NCBI GenBank assembly: GCA_017420125.1
Contig: JAFOJR010000196.1
Location: 1-25,677, forward strand
DNA length: 25,677 nt
Direction: 5' to 3'
From: Oscillospiraceae bacterium
Lineage (GTDB): Bacteria; Bacillota; Clostridia; Oscillospirales; Oscillospiraceae
Position 1 is the first letter of the stretch. Each line of letters starts with the position of its first letter. Both the position numbers and the translations under genes were made by a program. Positions 16,273 through 23,256 of the stretch are shown here, piece by piece. The notes below the pieces were generated by a model that saw only the letters and a program-made list of their open reading frames with translations, had not been told where the DNA came from and did no database searches.

Positions 16273-16752
16273 TCAAAATGGTAATTCGCCGTCGTCGTCA
16301 TCGCTGAGGGGGGCGAAAGCGGATTCGGAAGGCGCGGAAAAGGGCGCCGGTGCCTCTCCAAAGGGGAGAGCACTTTCGTCCGGCTGTACAGGTGAGCCGC
16401 TGTAGGGTGCCTGCCCTGCCTCGGCATCCCGCTTGGAATCGCCGAAATAGACATTATCGGCGACCACTTCAGCACTCTTTCGCTTATTGCCGTCCCGATC
16501 CTGCCAGTTGCGAATTTGCAGACGTCCTTCCACGACGGCCATACGGCCTTTTGTGAAATACCTCGAAACAAATTCACCTGTTTGCCGCCAGGCGACGATA
16601 TCGATGAAATCCGTCTGCCGCTCGCCGCTGTCTCTGTTTTTGAAGTCTCTGTCTACTGCCAGAGAAAACGATGCAACAGGTACGTTGTTGGGCGTATACC
16701 GCAGCTCCGGATCCCGTGTGAGCCGACCCATCAGGATAATTCGATTTAACAT
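16273..16752 (-). CDS. ssb: Single-stranded DNA-binding protein
   Basis: It binds and protects single-stranded DNA in replication, repair and recombination. The 159 aa hold an OB fold (MLNRIILMGRLTRDPELRYTP, then FIDIVAWRQTGEFVSRYFTKG and VVEGRLQIRNWQDRDGNKR), followed by a disordered Pro/Ser/Ala-rich linker and the acidic tip DDDDGELPF. That tip recruits partner proteins in this family. AAGGAGG lies upstream of the ATG, overlapping the rpsF stop. The placement between rpsF and rpsR is the classic Firmicutes order. Confidence 0.97.
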   Translation of the reverse strand: MLNRIILMGRLTRDPELRYTPNNVPVASFSLAVDRDFKNRDSGERQTDFIDIVAWRQTGEFVSRYFTKGRMAVVEGRLQIRNWQDRDGNKRKSAEVVADNVYFGDSKRDAEAGQAPYSGSPVQPDESALPFGEAPAPFSAPSESAFAPLSDDDDGELPF

Positions 16753-16764
16753 AGCGGCGCCTCC

Positions 16765-17061
16765 TTATTCATCCGTGCAGATGATGAGAGAGCGCATGAT
16801 GCCGTCTGTGATCTTGAACACACGATCCAGCTCTGCCGGGAAATCGGGTGTTGCAGTAAAGGTCATCAGAACATAATAGCCTTCGTGCAGATCGTTGATT
16901 GCATAAGCCAGACGGCGTTTGCCCCATTCGTTGACCTCGGTCAAAGTGCCATGGCGCTCCACCAGTGTTTTGAACTTTTCCACCAGTGCGGCAGTGTCTT
17001 CCTCACCCAAGGTTGGGTTGATGATATACATTACCTCATAGTTTGCATTGATTTTTGCCAT
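16765..17061 (-). CDS. rpsF: 30S ribosomal protein S6
   Basis: The S18 partner on the 30S platform, 98 aa. Recognised from YEVMYIINPTLGEED at the N-terminus, the TEVNEWGKRRLAYAINDLHEGYYVLMTF core, and the end IMRSLIICTDE. AAGGAGG precedes the ATG. First gene of the minus-strand operon; the promoter lies about 75 nt upstream. S6-S18 autoregulatory leader structures are known in several phyla, but I could not establish one in this short leader. Confidence 0.97.
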   Translation of the reverse strand: MAKINANYEVMYIINPTLGEEDTAALVEKFKTLVERHGTLTEVNEWGKRRLAYAINDLHEGYYVLMTFTATPDFPAELDRVFKITDGIMRSLIICTDE

Positions 17062-17137
17062 TGATTACACCTCCTTATGGACATATGGCCCCCAAAATGC
17101 GGGAGCAAGGAATGCTTTAGAAAAAGCAATCTTCAAC

Positions 17138-17165
17138 ATTATATCAAAAAATTTTTCCTTGTCAA
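17138..17165 (-). promoter_or_regulatory. Promoter of rpsF-ssb-rpsR
   Basis: On the minus strand: perfect TTGACA (17165-17160), a 16-nt spacer, perfect TATAAT (17143-17138). A strong constitutive sigma-A promoter, as expected for ribosomal protein genes. Confidence 0.9.
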
Positions 17166-17230
17166 GTAGATTGTGCGGAAACCCGGAGGCAAAAGAAGCT
17201 GCCCCGGAACATGAAGGAATCTTTTTAGGC

Positions 17231-17259
17231 TTGCAATTTTACCGGCGGCATGATAAAAT
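17231..17259 (+). promoter_or_regulatory. Promoter of the T-box leader and NSS transporter
   Basis: TTGCAA (17231-17236), 17 nt, TAAAAT (17254-17259). It would start RNA near 17266, just before the T-box stem I, leaving a leader of about 340 nt. Confidence 0.7.
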
Positions 17260-17289
17260 TATGCCAAAATTACAGGGAAATATGGAAAA

Positions 17290-17566
17290 TGCGATGAAGG
17301 AAACCAGTAAAGACAACGGAGCTTTTCAGAGAGCATCTGGCTGGTGGAAGGATGCAGGCAAAGTGTCTCGAATTCATTCCGGAGCTGCTTCCTGACGGCA
17401 CTTGGCGAAGCGCCATAGGGAAGCCGGGCGTGCCCGATACAGCACACTGCGTGCATCTCTGCACACTTGCACGCAAAGAGGGGCATTTTGTGAGAAATGC
17501 TCGAACCAGAGGTGGTACCACGAATCCTTTTCGTCCTCTGTCCCGAGAGCGGGACAGAGGATTTTT
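17290..17566 (+). promoter_or_regulatory. T-box riboswitch leader (tRNA-sensing attenuator)
   Basis: This leader senses uncharged tRNA and controls the transporter by antitermination. Stem I signs are CAGTAAAGAC (17305-17314), AGAGAG (17328-17333), the apical GGCTGGTGGAAGG and the distal CATTCCGGAGCTGC (17375-17388). The T-box itself is AGGTGGTACCACG at 17510-17522. Its UGGU bulge would pair with a tRNA ending in ACCA (discriminator A73). CAGAGG (17507-17512) can pair with CCTCTG (17535-17540) as antiterminator, or CCTCTG joins the terminator instead. The specifier codon could not be placed with confidence. The G73 of bacterial tRNA-Trp would call for UGGC, so tryptophan is unlikely. Confidence 0.9.
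17535..17566 (+). terminator. T-box-controlled intrinsic terminator
   Basis: CCTCTGTCCC (17535-17544), loop GAGAGC, GGGACAGAGG (17551-17560), then ATTTTT. The stem is a perfect 10 bp. Its 5' arm is shared with the antiterminator, which is the switching element. Confidence 0.92.
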
Positions 17567-17604
17567 GTATTTCATATAATTTGAGATTGGGAGGTAAAAT
17601 ACAA

Positions 17605-18942
17605 ATGGAAAGGGAAAGATTAGGGAGTCGATTGGGATTTATCCTGCTGAGCGCCGGTTGTGCAATCGGATGCGGCAATGTGTGGAAATTCCCGTGGATG
17701 ACCGGTCAATTTGGCGGCGGCGGTTTTGTGCTGATTTACATCATCTGCCTGCTGGTTTTGGGTCTGCCGGTTATGACGATGGAATTTGCAATGGGCCGCG
17801 CGTCTCAGGCCAGTCCCATCAGGATGTATCAGAAACTGGAGAAACCCGGACAAAAGTGGCATGTGCATGGGGCGTTTGCCTTGATCGGCAACATCTGCCT
17901 TATGGCATTTTACACGGTTGTCGCCGGCTGGATGATTCACTATTTCGTGAAGTTCCTGTCGGGCCAGAGCCAGGGGTTGGGATTTATCAACATGATCACA
18001 AATCCCGGCACCAATATTCTTTATCTGGGGATTGTAGTCGTTGTTGGCTTCGGGATCCTTTGCTTTAAGCTTCAAGGCGGGCTGGAGCGGGTCACAAAGT
18101 ATCTGATGATCATTCTGCTTTTGCTGATGGTGGTTTTGGCCGTTCACAGTTCAACGCTGGTGGGTGCAGGAAAAGGTCTGTCCTTCTACCTGCTGCCTGA
18201 TTTCACCAAAATTGACGGCACCGTCATTGTGGGCGCTATGAACCAGGCCTTTTTCACCTTGAGTCTGGGCATCGGCGCCATGGCGATTTTCGGCAGCTAC
18301 ATCGGGAAAGAGCGGTCTTTGCTGGGGGAATCTGTCAACGTAATTGCACTGGACACCTTTGTGGCAATTGTAGCAGGGCTGATCATTTTCCCTGCCTGCT
18401 TCACGTATGATGTGGAAGTCAATGCGGGACCTTCTTTGCTGTTTGACACAATGGCCACCGTATTCAACAATATGAATGGCGGCCGCTGGTGGGGAACTTT
18501 GTTCTTCCTGTTTATGGTGTTTGCCGCATTGTCCACGGTGCTGGCTGTGTTTGAAAACATCCTGGCCTGCATCCGGGAGATCACCGGCTGGAGCCGTGTC
18601 AAAGGCTGCATCATCTGCGCCGTCGGCGTTTTCATTCTGGCGCTTACGACCGCGCTGGGTTACAGCGTGCTCCACTTCCAGCCCTTTGCAGAAGGAACGG
18701 CATGGCTGGACTTCTGGGATTTCATCGTCAGCAGCAATCTGCTGCCGCTGGGGTCTTTGATCTTTGCTCTGTTCTGCTGCAGCAAACGCTATGGCTGGGG
18801 ATGGGACAACTTTATGCTGGAGGCCAATGCCGGCAGAGGATTGAAGGTCCACAACTGGATGAAGCCCATATTCAAATATCTGGTGCCCATCTTGATTTTG
18901 GTCATTTATGTCTACGGTCTGGTTACGTTTAAATGGCATTAA
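17605..18942 (+). CDS. Sodium-dependent amino acid transporter (NSS/SNF family)
   Basis: A 445-aa polytopic symporter, the usual size of bacterial LeuT/MhsT/Tyt1-type proteins, which use the Na+ gradient to import hydrophobic or aromatic amino acids. The NSS signature in helix 1 is GCAIGCGNVWKFPWMTGQFGGGGF; the unwound helix-6-like region TLSLGIGAMAIFGSYIGKE is present. About 11 hydrophobic segments are visible. The ATG at 17605 has GGGAGG 10 nt upstream; an in-frame upstream extension would lie inside the T-box terminator and is not real. The T-box leader shows that expression follows starvation for one amino acid. The bulge points to an A73 tRNA, such as those for Tyr, Phe, Leu, Ile, Val, Met or Ala. 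The substrate is inferred only at that level. Confidence 0.92.
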   Translation: MERERLGSRLGFILLSAGCAIGCGNVWKFPWMTGQFGGGGFVLIYIICLLVLGLPVMTMEFAMGRASQASPIRMYQKLEKPGQKWHVHGAFALIGNICLMAFYTVVAGWMIHYFVKFLSGQSQGLGFINMITNPGTNILYLGIVVVVGFGILCFKLQGGLERVTKYLMIILLLLMVVLAVHSSTLVGAGKGLSFYLLPDFTKIDGTVIVGAMNQAFFTLSLGIGAMAIFGSYIGKERSLLGESVNVIALDTFVAIVAGLIIFPACFTYDVEVNAGPSLLFDTMATVFNNMNGGRWWGTLFFLFMVFAALSTVLAVFENILACIREITGWSRVKGCIICAVGVFILALTTALGYSVLHFQPFAEGTAWLDFWDFIVSSNLLPLGSLIFALFCCSKRYGWGWDNFMLEANAGRGLKVHNWMKPIFKYLVPILILVIYVYGLVTFKWH

Positions 18943-18971
18943 AAGCGTAAATTGCGAAAGAAAACGATGGC

Positions 18972-19008
18972 AAAAGCCCTGTGACCATGTGGTCACAGGG
19001 CTTTTGTT
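18972..19008. terminator. Bidirectional terminator between NSS transporter and mop gene
   Basis: A perfect 15-bp stem AAAAGCCCTGTGACC (18972-18986) / GGTCACAGGGCTTTT (18991-19005), loop ATGT, followed by GTTTG. A/T-rich arm ends serve both strands. Confidence 0.9.
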
Positions 19009-19044
19009 TGTTTCAATTTTGTATGCGGTTTTTTCAGCGAGGAA

Positions 19045-19257
19045 TCAGTCTTCCACGCCAATCATGACAGAGGTTGCTTTGACCACTGCATACGCTTCCT
19101 TGCCCACTGCCAGACCGAGTTCCTGAATGGCTGCCAGAGAGATGGTGGAGCTGATGACATTGCCGCCGCCGATATCCAGTTTAACAATGCCGTTGACCGC
19201 GCCTTCCTGAATGGAAACGATGGTCCCTTTGATTTGATTTCTTGCACTCAGTTTCAT
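19045..19257 (-). CDS. Molbindin-like Mop/TOBE domain protein
   Basis: A 70-aa single Mop/TOBE domain of the type that binds molybdate or tungstate oxyanions as oligomers. The family pattern is complete: LSARNQIKGTIVSIQEGAVNG, VKLDIGGGNVISSTIS, and the C-terminal GKEAYAVVKATSVMIG. The start MKLSARNQ at 19257 is preferred; AAAGGAA lies 8 nt upstream, whereas a Met three codons earlier overlaps it. It stands alone, with no ModABC transporter or molybdopterin genes in the window. It could store or buffer molybdate in the cytoplasm (family knowledge), possibly for a molybdo- or tungsto-enzyme elsewhere. Confidence 0.9.
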   Translation of the reverse strand: MKLSARNQIKGTIVSIQEGAVNGIVKLDIGGGNVISSTISLAAIQELGLAVGKEAYAVVKATSVMIGVED

Positions 19258-19308
19258 AATTTGCATTCCTTTCTGATTTGTATCAAGCGCCTTTGCAGAC
19301 GATAGCGT

Positions 19309-19314
19309 ATTATA
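19309..19314 (-). promoter_or_regulatory. -10 box of the mop gene promoter
   Basis: On the minus strand TATAAT (19314-19309) is preceded by TGT, an extended -10. The -35 region is poor, which suits extended -10 promoters. It lies 52 nt upstream of the start. Confidence 0.5.
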
Positions 19315-19335
19315 ACATTTCAGGTCATATAACAG

Positions 19336-19353
19336 CGTAACGGTTCCGTTACG
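19336..19353. repeat. Inverted repeat CGTAACG/CGTTACG upstream of mop
   Basis: CGTAACG (19336-19342), a 4-nt centre, CGTTACG (19347-19353). It is a perfect 7-bp dyad upstream of the mop -10 box, near the expected -35 region. It could be an operator for mop; no regulator can be named from the sequence. Confidence 0.45.
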
Positions 19354-19400
19354 GTTGCGGCCTTTTTAGGGTATTTTGCACCGTGCCGCAAAGTGAAGAA

Positions 19401-19432
19401 GGGTACATTTTGTCCGCGGACACAATGTACCC
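19401..19432. repeat. 32-bp near-perfect palindrome between mop and padR
   Basis: Outer arms GGGTACATT and AATGTACCC enclose TGTCCGCGGACA, itself a perfect 12-bp palindrome; only one base pair of the whole 32 bp mismatches (T/C). CTTTTC follows. It lies between two divergent genes, so it is not needed as a terminator for either. It could be an operator, a cruciform-forming site, or the terminator of an unseen short RNA. Confidence 0.6.
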
Positions 19433-19461
19433 CTTTTCAATCTGTTTTTTAAAAGAGAGGA

Positions 19462-19490
19462 TTGACAAAAACAATACTTCGTGATACGAT
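19462..19490 (+). promoter_or_regulatory. Promoter of the padR operon
   Basis: Perfect TTGACA (19462-19467), exactly 17 nt, TACGAT (19485-19490). The start codon of padR is 25 nt after the -10. Confidence 0.85.
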
Positions 19491-19495
19491 GTATT
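19473..19495 (+). promoter_or_regulatory. Putative PadR operator over the -10 box
   Basis: A 23-bp dyad with AATAC...GTATT outer arms and TCGT...ACGA inner arms, 9 of 11 pairs matching. It covers the -10 box, so binding would block transcription. Autorepression is the usual behaviour of PadR regulators; assignment to this PadR is inference. Confidence 0.6.
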
Positions 19496-19514
19496 ACGCA
19501 AAAGGAGGTATGGC

Positions 19515-19835
19515 ATGGATGTTCAATTGAAACGAGGGCTTTTGGACGTATGCGTACTGGCGGCCATTAAGAGTGAAGATTCATATGGCTATAAGATTAT
19601 AAAAGATTTGAAGCCATATGTTCAATTGTCTGAATCGACTCTGTATACCATTTTGAAACGCCTGGAATCGGCAGATATGCTGACAGTCCGAACCGCCGAG
19701 CACGGCGGCAGACTGCGGAAGTATTATCACATTACCGGTGAAGGGCGAAAGCGTATTGAGGAGTTTAAGAAAGAGTGGGAAGAAATCCTGGCGATATACC
19801 GATTTGTAACCAAGGAGGAGGATGGCGATGCATAA
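19515..19835 (+). CDS. PadR-family transcriptional regulator
   Basis: A 106-aa winged-helix repressor. The conserved core is QLKRGLLDVCVLAAIKSEDSYGYKIIKDL, followed by SESTLYTILKRLESADML and the wing HGGRLRKYYHITGEGRKRI, all typical of short PadR proteins. AAGGAGG lies upstream of the ATG. It is first of three overlapping genes (PadR, DUF1700, DUF4097), a cassette often found in Firmicutes and thought to respond to envelope stress. Its effector is unknown. Confidence 0.93.
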   Translation: MDVQLKRGLLDVCVLAAIKSEDSYGYKIIKDLKPYVQLSESTLYTILKRLESADMLTVRTAEHGGRLRKYYHITGEGRKRIEEFKKEWEEILAIYRFVTKEEDGDA

Positions 19836-20430
19836 ACAGGAGTTTCTTGCGCAGCTGCAAAAAGGACTGTCCGGTTTGCCCCAGAGCGATATAGAAGAAC
19901 GTTTGACGTTTTACAGTGAAATGATCGAAGATCGAATGGAAGAAGGTTTTTCGGAGGAGGAAGCGGTTTCGGCAGCAGGATCTGTTGATGAAATCGCTGC
20001 GCAGGCAGTAGAAGATACACCCTTTGCAAAAATCGCCAGGGAAAGAATGAAATCCAAAAGACGGCTGAAAGCATGGGAAATTGTACTTTTGGTGCTTGGC
20101 TCTCCCATCTGGCTTTCCCTGGGGATTGCCGCGGCTGCCGTCATTTTCTCCCTTTACATTTCCCTGTGGGCGGTGATGATTTCCCTGTGGGCTGTCTTTG
20201 TCTCGCTTGTTGCCGGCGGTCTCGGCGGCATCGCCGCCGGTATCGGCTTTATTTGCCGCGGCAACGTGCTTAGCGGGCTGGCTGTGATTGCCGCAGGACT
20301 TGTCTGTGCGGGGCTTTCCATTTTTATGTTCCACGGATGCAGGGCAGCAACAAAAGGCATTTTAATATGCACAAAGAAAATGGCAGTATGGATGAAGAAC
20401 TGCTTTATGAAGAAGGAGGACGCGTCATGA
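19828..20430 (+). CDS. DUF1700 (HAAS-domain) membrane protein
   Basis: A 200-aa protein with an N-terminal helical HAAS domain: EFLAQLQKGLSGLPQSDIEE, YSEMIEDRMEEGFSEEEAV, VDEIAAQ. Three to four hydrophobic segments follow (about residues 75-160) and a basic tail. The pattern is that of DUF1700 proteins, which accompany PadR and DUF4097 genes. ATG 19828 is 6 nt from GGAGG and 9 nt from AAGGAGG; ATG 19822 is also possible. It overlaps padR by 8 nt and the next gene by 4 nt, so the cassette is co-translated. Biochemical function is not established; a role in the envelope is inferred from the membrane segments. Confidence 0.85.
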   Translation: MHKQEFLAQLQKGLSGLPQSDIEERLTFYSEMIEDRMEEGFSEEEAVSAAGSVDEIAAQAVEDTPFAKIARERMKSKRRLKAWEIVLLVLGSPIWLSLGIAAAAVIFSLYISLWAVMISLWAVFVSLVAGGLGGIAAGIGFICRGNVLSGLAVIAAGLVCAGLSIFMFHGCRAATKGILICTKKMAVWMKNCFMKKEDAS

Positions 20431-21392
20431 GAAAGACAACAAAAAAATGGCTTGTTATCGCAGCTTCTCTTGTCGTTCTCGGGCTCATCCTGTTCACAGC
20501 CGTAATGGCGGTGAACCATTGGGACTTTACCAGGCTGAGCACCGTAACATATGAAACCAATACGTATCAGATAAAAGAGGAATTTCACAACATCGCGATC
20601 ATGGACACGGATACTGCGGATATTCTTTTTGCGCCGTCTGATGACGGGACATGCAAAGTGGTTTGTTATGAAGAGAAAAACGCAAAACATTCCGCTGCTG
20701 TTTATGACGGCACACTTACCATCCATGCAGCGAATGAGAAAAAATGGTATGAATACATTGGCATCTCATTTGGAAGTCCAAAGATAACGGTATATCTGCC
20801 GGAAGCGGAGTATGGCGAAGTCTTCATCAAAGAAAGTACGGGAGATGTGGAAATACCGGAAGAATTTAAGTTTGAAAGCATGGATGTTTCGGCCGGTACG
20901 GGGGATGTAACATGCGGTGCCTCCGTTTCGGAAGGGACGGTAATAAAGACAAGTACAGGGGATATTCGTGTTGAAAACGCATCTGCAGGTATGTTTGATC
21001 TTTCCGTTTCAACGGGCGAAGTAAATGCCCAATCCATCACATGTGAAGGGGAAGTTGCAATTCACGTGAGCACCGGCGATACGAGGCTGACCGATGTTGC
21101 CTGCAAAGGGCTTCTCTCAAGTGGGAGCACGGGTGATATAACCCTGCAGAATGTGACAGCCACAGAAGCCTTTTCCATCGACAGAACCACTGGCGATGTG
21201 AGACTGGACGGCTGCGATGCTGCCGGGATATTCATCAAAACCACCACAGGCGATGTGAAAGGCAGTTTGCTTACCGATAAAGTGTTTCTTCCGCAAAGCA
21301 AAACAGGCCGCGTCGATGTTCCCAAAACGGCAAGCGGCGGCAGATGTGAGATTACCACTTCCACAGGGGATATTAAAATAGAAATTCGGTAA
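20427..21392 (+). CDS. DUF4097 beta-repeat protein with membrane anchor
   Basis: A 321-aa protein with a basic N-terminus and one membrane helix (residues 8-29), then an extracytoplasmic region. From about residue 137 onward there are ten ~18-20-residue repeats built on S/T-T-G-D-V/I (STGDVEI, GTGDVTC, STGDIRV, STGEVNA, STGDTRL, STGDITL, TTGDVRL, TTGDVKG, KTGRVDV, STGDIKI). These are typical of the DUF4097 beta-helix/adhesin-like fold. ATG 20427 overlaps the stop of the DUF1700 gene (ATGA) and follows AAGGAGG; an upstream in-frame start at 20337 lies inside that gene. Function is unknown; surface or envelope sensing is plausible. Confidence 0.88.
   Translation: MRKTTKKWLVIAASLVVLGLILFTAVMAVNHWDFTRLSTVTYETNTYQIKEEFHNIAIMDTDTADILFAPSDDGTCKVVCYEEKNAKHSAAVYDGTLTIHAANEKKWYEYIGISFGSPKITVYLPEAEYGEVFIKESTGDVEIPEEFKFESMDVSAGTGDVTCGASVSEGTVIKTSTGDIRVENASAGMFDLSVSTGEVNAQSITCEGEVAIHVSTGDTRLTDVACKGLLSSGSTGDITLQNVTATEAFSIDRTTGDVRLDGCDAAGIFIKTTTGDVKGSLLTDKVFLPQSKTGRVDVPKTASGGRCEITTSTGDIKIEIR
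20835..21386 (+). repeat. Coding repeat: ten STGDV/I units
   Basis: Protein-level repeat inside the DUF4097 gene, one unit per 54-66 nt. The DNA copies are diverged (ACGGGGGATGT, ACAGGGGATAT, ACCGGCGATAC), so it is an ancient structural repeat rather than a recent tandem array. Confidence 0.8.
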
Positions 21393-21503
21393 ATGATCCT
21401 GATTCGAAGCCTGATTTTGCCGCAAATCCAGCGAACAACTCTGTCACATATCGTTTCATTTTTATTTAATTTGAGAGTTTTAATCGAACATTACCGATTC
21501 AGC

Positions 21504-21531
21504 TTGCAATAAAAATTTTTCGTAGTATAAT
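21504..21531 (+). promoter_or_regulatory. Promoter of the AAA/DUF4143 ATPase gene
   Basis: TTGCAA (21504-21509), 16-nt spacer, perfect TATAAT (21526-21531), 34 nt before the start codon. The preceding 110 bases after the DUF4097 stop show no clear terminator. Confidence 0.7.
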
Positions 21532-21564
21532 TAAACGCGGATTTATTTCCTTTATGAAACAAAC

Positions 21565-22902
21565 ATGAATAAATTGACATCAATGAAAGAAGAGTACATT
21601 TTGGAGACCTTTGATATTACACCGCGAAAGCTGTATATGGAAAAAATCTTCCACCTGCTGGACAATGATAACCTGATTATGGTCATTGGCGTGCGGCGTT
21701 CCGGCAAGAGCTGCTTAGCGAAACAGCTGGAAAACGAGCTGAAGGAAAAATTCGGCGATACGATACAGCTCGTCCGGTTCAACTTTGAACAGATCAACGC
21801 CGCACGTATTTCTGCGGATGACCTGATCAAATATTATCAGGAGCAGCATGTGGCTGGCAAAAAGTGCTATGTCCTTTTGGATGAAGTCACCCACGTTGTA
21901 GAATGGGAAAAGGCGATCAATTATATTAGTCGGGACTCCGACTGCAAACTGATCCTGTTTTCCTCAAATCGAAGAATCATCTCTTCAGAATTGACAGCCG
22001 TCAGGGATAATCGATACGATACGATTCATGTGCTGCCGTTGTCATTGCCGGAATTTATTCAATTTCAGGGCTTTCAGGAAACTACGCCGGCCGATACGCC
22101 CGTCTGGGACAAGCGCTATCAACGTTTCGATGAGAGGACGTACACCTTGGGAGAGATATATAAATACTATATTACCTACGGTGGTCTTCCCATCATGAAG
22201 CCGGAATATATGGATGAAGAGCGGGCCTGGGTTGTAGCAGACGGGTCTTATGGCGCTATTGTCACAAGGGACGTTCTGGAAATCGGAAACGTAAACGGAT
22301 CAAGTACCATTACAGATACCGTTCTGTTACGCAGCGTGATCACCGTTATGGCAAAGAGCATCGGCGACAACATTTCCGCCACATGGGTTGGCAAGCAGAC
22401 GGCAAAATACCTGCAGCGGCCATCCTCCACAAGAACAATTGAAAGTTACATCCGCTCCTTGCTGAATGCACATTTGTTCTATATTGCAGAGCGTTATGAT
22501 ATTAGAGCCGACAAGCCCCTTAAAACGTTGGCCAAGTATTATATCGTAGATGCCAGCCTTCATAATTATGTTACCGGGATCCGCGCAGAGGACGAAAGCC
22601 GATTGCTGGAGAACAAAGTGTTCTTTGAGCTGCTGAGGCGCGGCTATCAGGTGTGCAATGGAAAACTTGGGAGAGAGGAAATCACGCTGATTGCCAGAAA
22701 CAGGCAGGAAAAAGCGTACATCCAGGTAGCGAGCGATTCCGGCGAAGAAAGCATTGACCACTTAATTTCACCACTTAGACGAATCCGCGACAACTATCCC
22801 AAATCAGTGATAGCTTTTGACCGGGAAACCCAAATACTGCCGGACGGTATCATCGTCTTAAATGCACTGGACTTTTTGATGGGAGGCTCCTGGGGACGAT
22901 AA
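21565..22902 (+). CDS. AAA-type ATPase with DUF4143 domain
   Basis: A 445-aa protein of the AAA_14/DUF4143 group. Walker A is GVRRSGKS (residues 42-49), Walker B YVLLDEVTHV, and an Asn/Arg sensor region SSNRRI follows. The C-terminal half carries the DUF4143 nuclease-like fold (LENKVFFELLRRGYQV, GKLGREEITLIARN, YIQVA, RDNYPKSVIAFD). In most relatives the central motif reads EIDF; here it reads EITL, so the acidic residue of the PD-(D/E)xK-like site is lost. The gene is a single-gene unit with its own promoter and terminator, but no convincing SD precedes ATG 21565. The cellular role of this widespread family is not known; scattered distribution suggests horizontal transfer. Confidence 0.87.
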   Translation: MNKLTSMKEEYILETFDITPRKLYMEKIFHLLDNDNLIMVIGVRRSGKSCLAKQLENELKEKFGDTIQLVRFNFEQINAARISADDLIKYYQEQHVAGKKCYVLLDEVTHVVEWEKAINYISRDSDCKLILFSSNRRIISSELTAVRDNRYDTIHVLPLSLPEFIQFQGFQETTPADTPVWDKRYQRFDERTYTLGEIYKYYITYGGLPIMKPEYMDEERAWVVADGSYGAIVTRDVLEIGNVNGSSTITDTVLLRSVITVMAKSIGDNISATWVGKQTAKYLQRPSSTRTIESYIRSLLNAHLFYIAERYDIRADKPLKTLAKYYIVDASLHNYVTGIRAEDESRLLENKVFFELLRRGYQVCNGKLGREEITLIARNRQEKAYIQVASDSGEESIDHLISPLRRIRDNYPKSVIAFDRETQILPDGIIVLNALDFLMGGSWGR

Positions 22903-22941
22903 GAGCTTTCGCCGTTTACCTTTTGTAATAAATCGCAATAT

Positions 22942-22982
22942 AAAACAGCTCCGACAAGTAAATGTCGGAGCTGTTTTTTTGT
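22942..22982 (+). terminator. Terminator of the AAA/DUF4143 gene
   Basis: A 12-bp stem ACAGCTCCGACA (22945-22956) / TGTCGGAGCTGT (22963-22974), extended by AAA/TTT, loop AGTAAA, then a run of seven T. Strong intrinsic terminator. Confidence 0.93.
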
Positions 22983-23220
22983 TTTATTCACGAAAAATAT
23001 GCGCAGAGCGGATAGAAGACATGTCTATCTGAACGCGCAGGTGCACAGCCTGTTGGCTGGACAAAATCATTCTGAAACAACGAAGAACAACAACTTTGTT
23101 TTCTAAAATATAATAATATGCAAAAACAATGAAAAAAATATCTTGAAATTTATAAAAACATCTGCTACACTGTTATTACTTCACCACTTTATTTTATGAA
23201 TTAAATAAACTTTATATAAG
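22983..23220. other. AT-rich non-coding stretch
   Basis: No convincing gene on either strand. It contains a short hairpin CAGCC/GGCTG (23046-23059) and then about 150 bases of very AT-rich sequence leading into the palindromic promoter region. The base composition differs sharply from the coding DNA on the left and marks the edge of the accessory region. Confidence 0.6.
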
Positions 23221-23249
23221 TTTGTATTTTATATAATATAAAATACAAA
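23221..23249 (+). promoter_or_regulatory. Perfect 29-bp AT palindrome containing a TATAAT box
   Basis: The arm TTTGTATTTTATAT (23221-23234), one central A, and its exact complement (23236-23249). TATAAT at 23232-23237 spans the centre. The -35 region is weak (ACTTTA near 23209). It is a likely operator-promoter, or a cruciform-prone site. Confidence 0.5.
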
Positions 23250-23256
23250 AAATACA

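Noticed and set aside
17402..17440. Specifier codon candidates UGG (17403-17405) and UAC (17438-17440) in the T-box
   Set aside because: Neither could be placed in a specifier loop with confidence by eye, and UGG conflicts with the UGGU acceptor bulge. A covariance alignment is needed to settle it.
20835..21386. Regular repeats that could suggest a CRISPR array
   Set aside because: The periodicity is in protein (STGDV/I), the DNA repeats are short and diverged, there are no unique spacers of constant length, and no cas genes are present.
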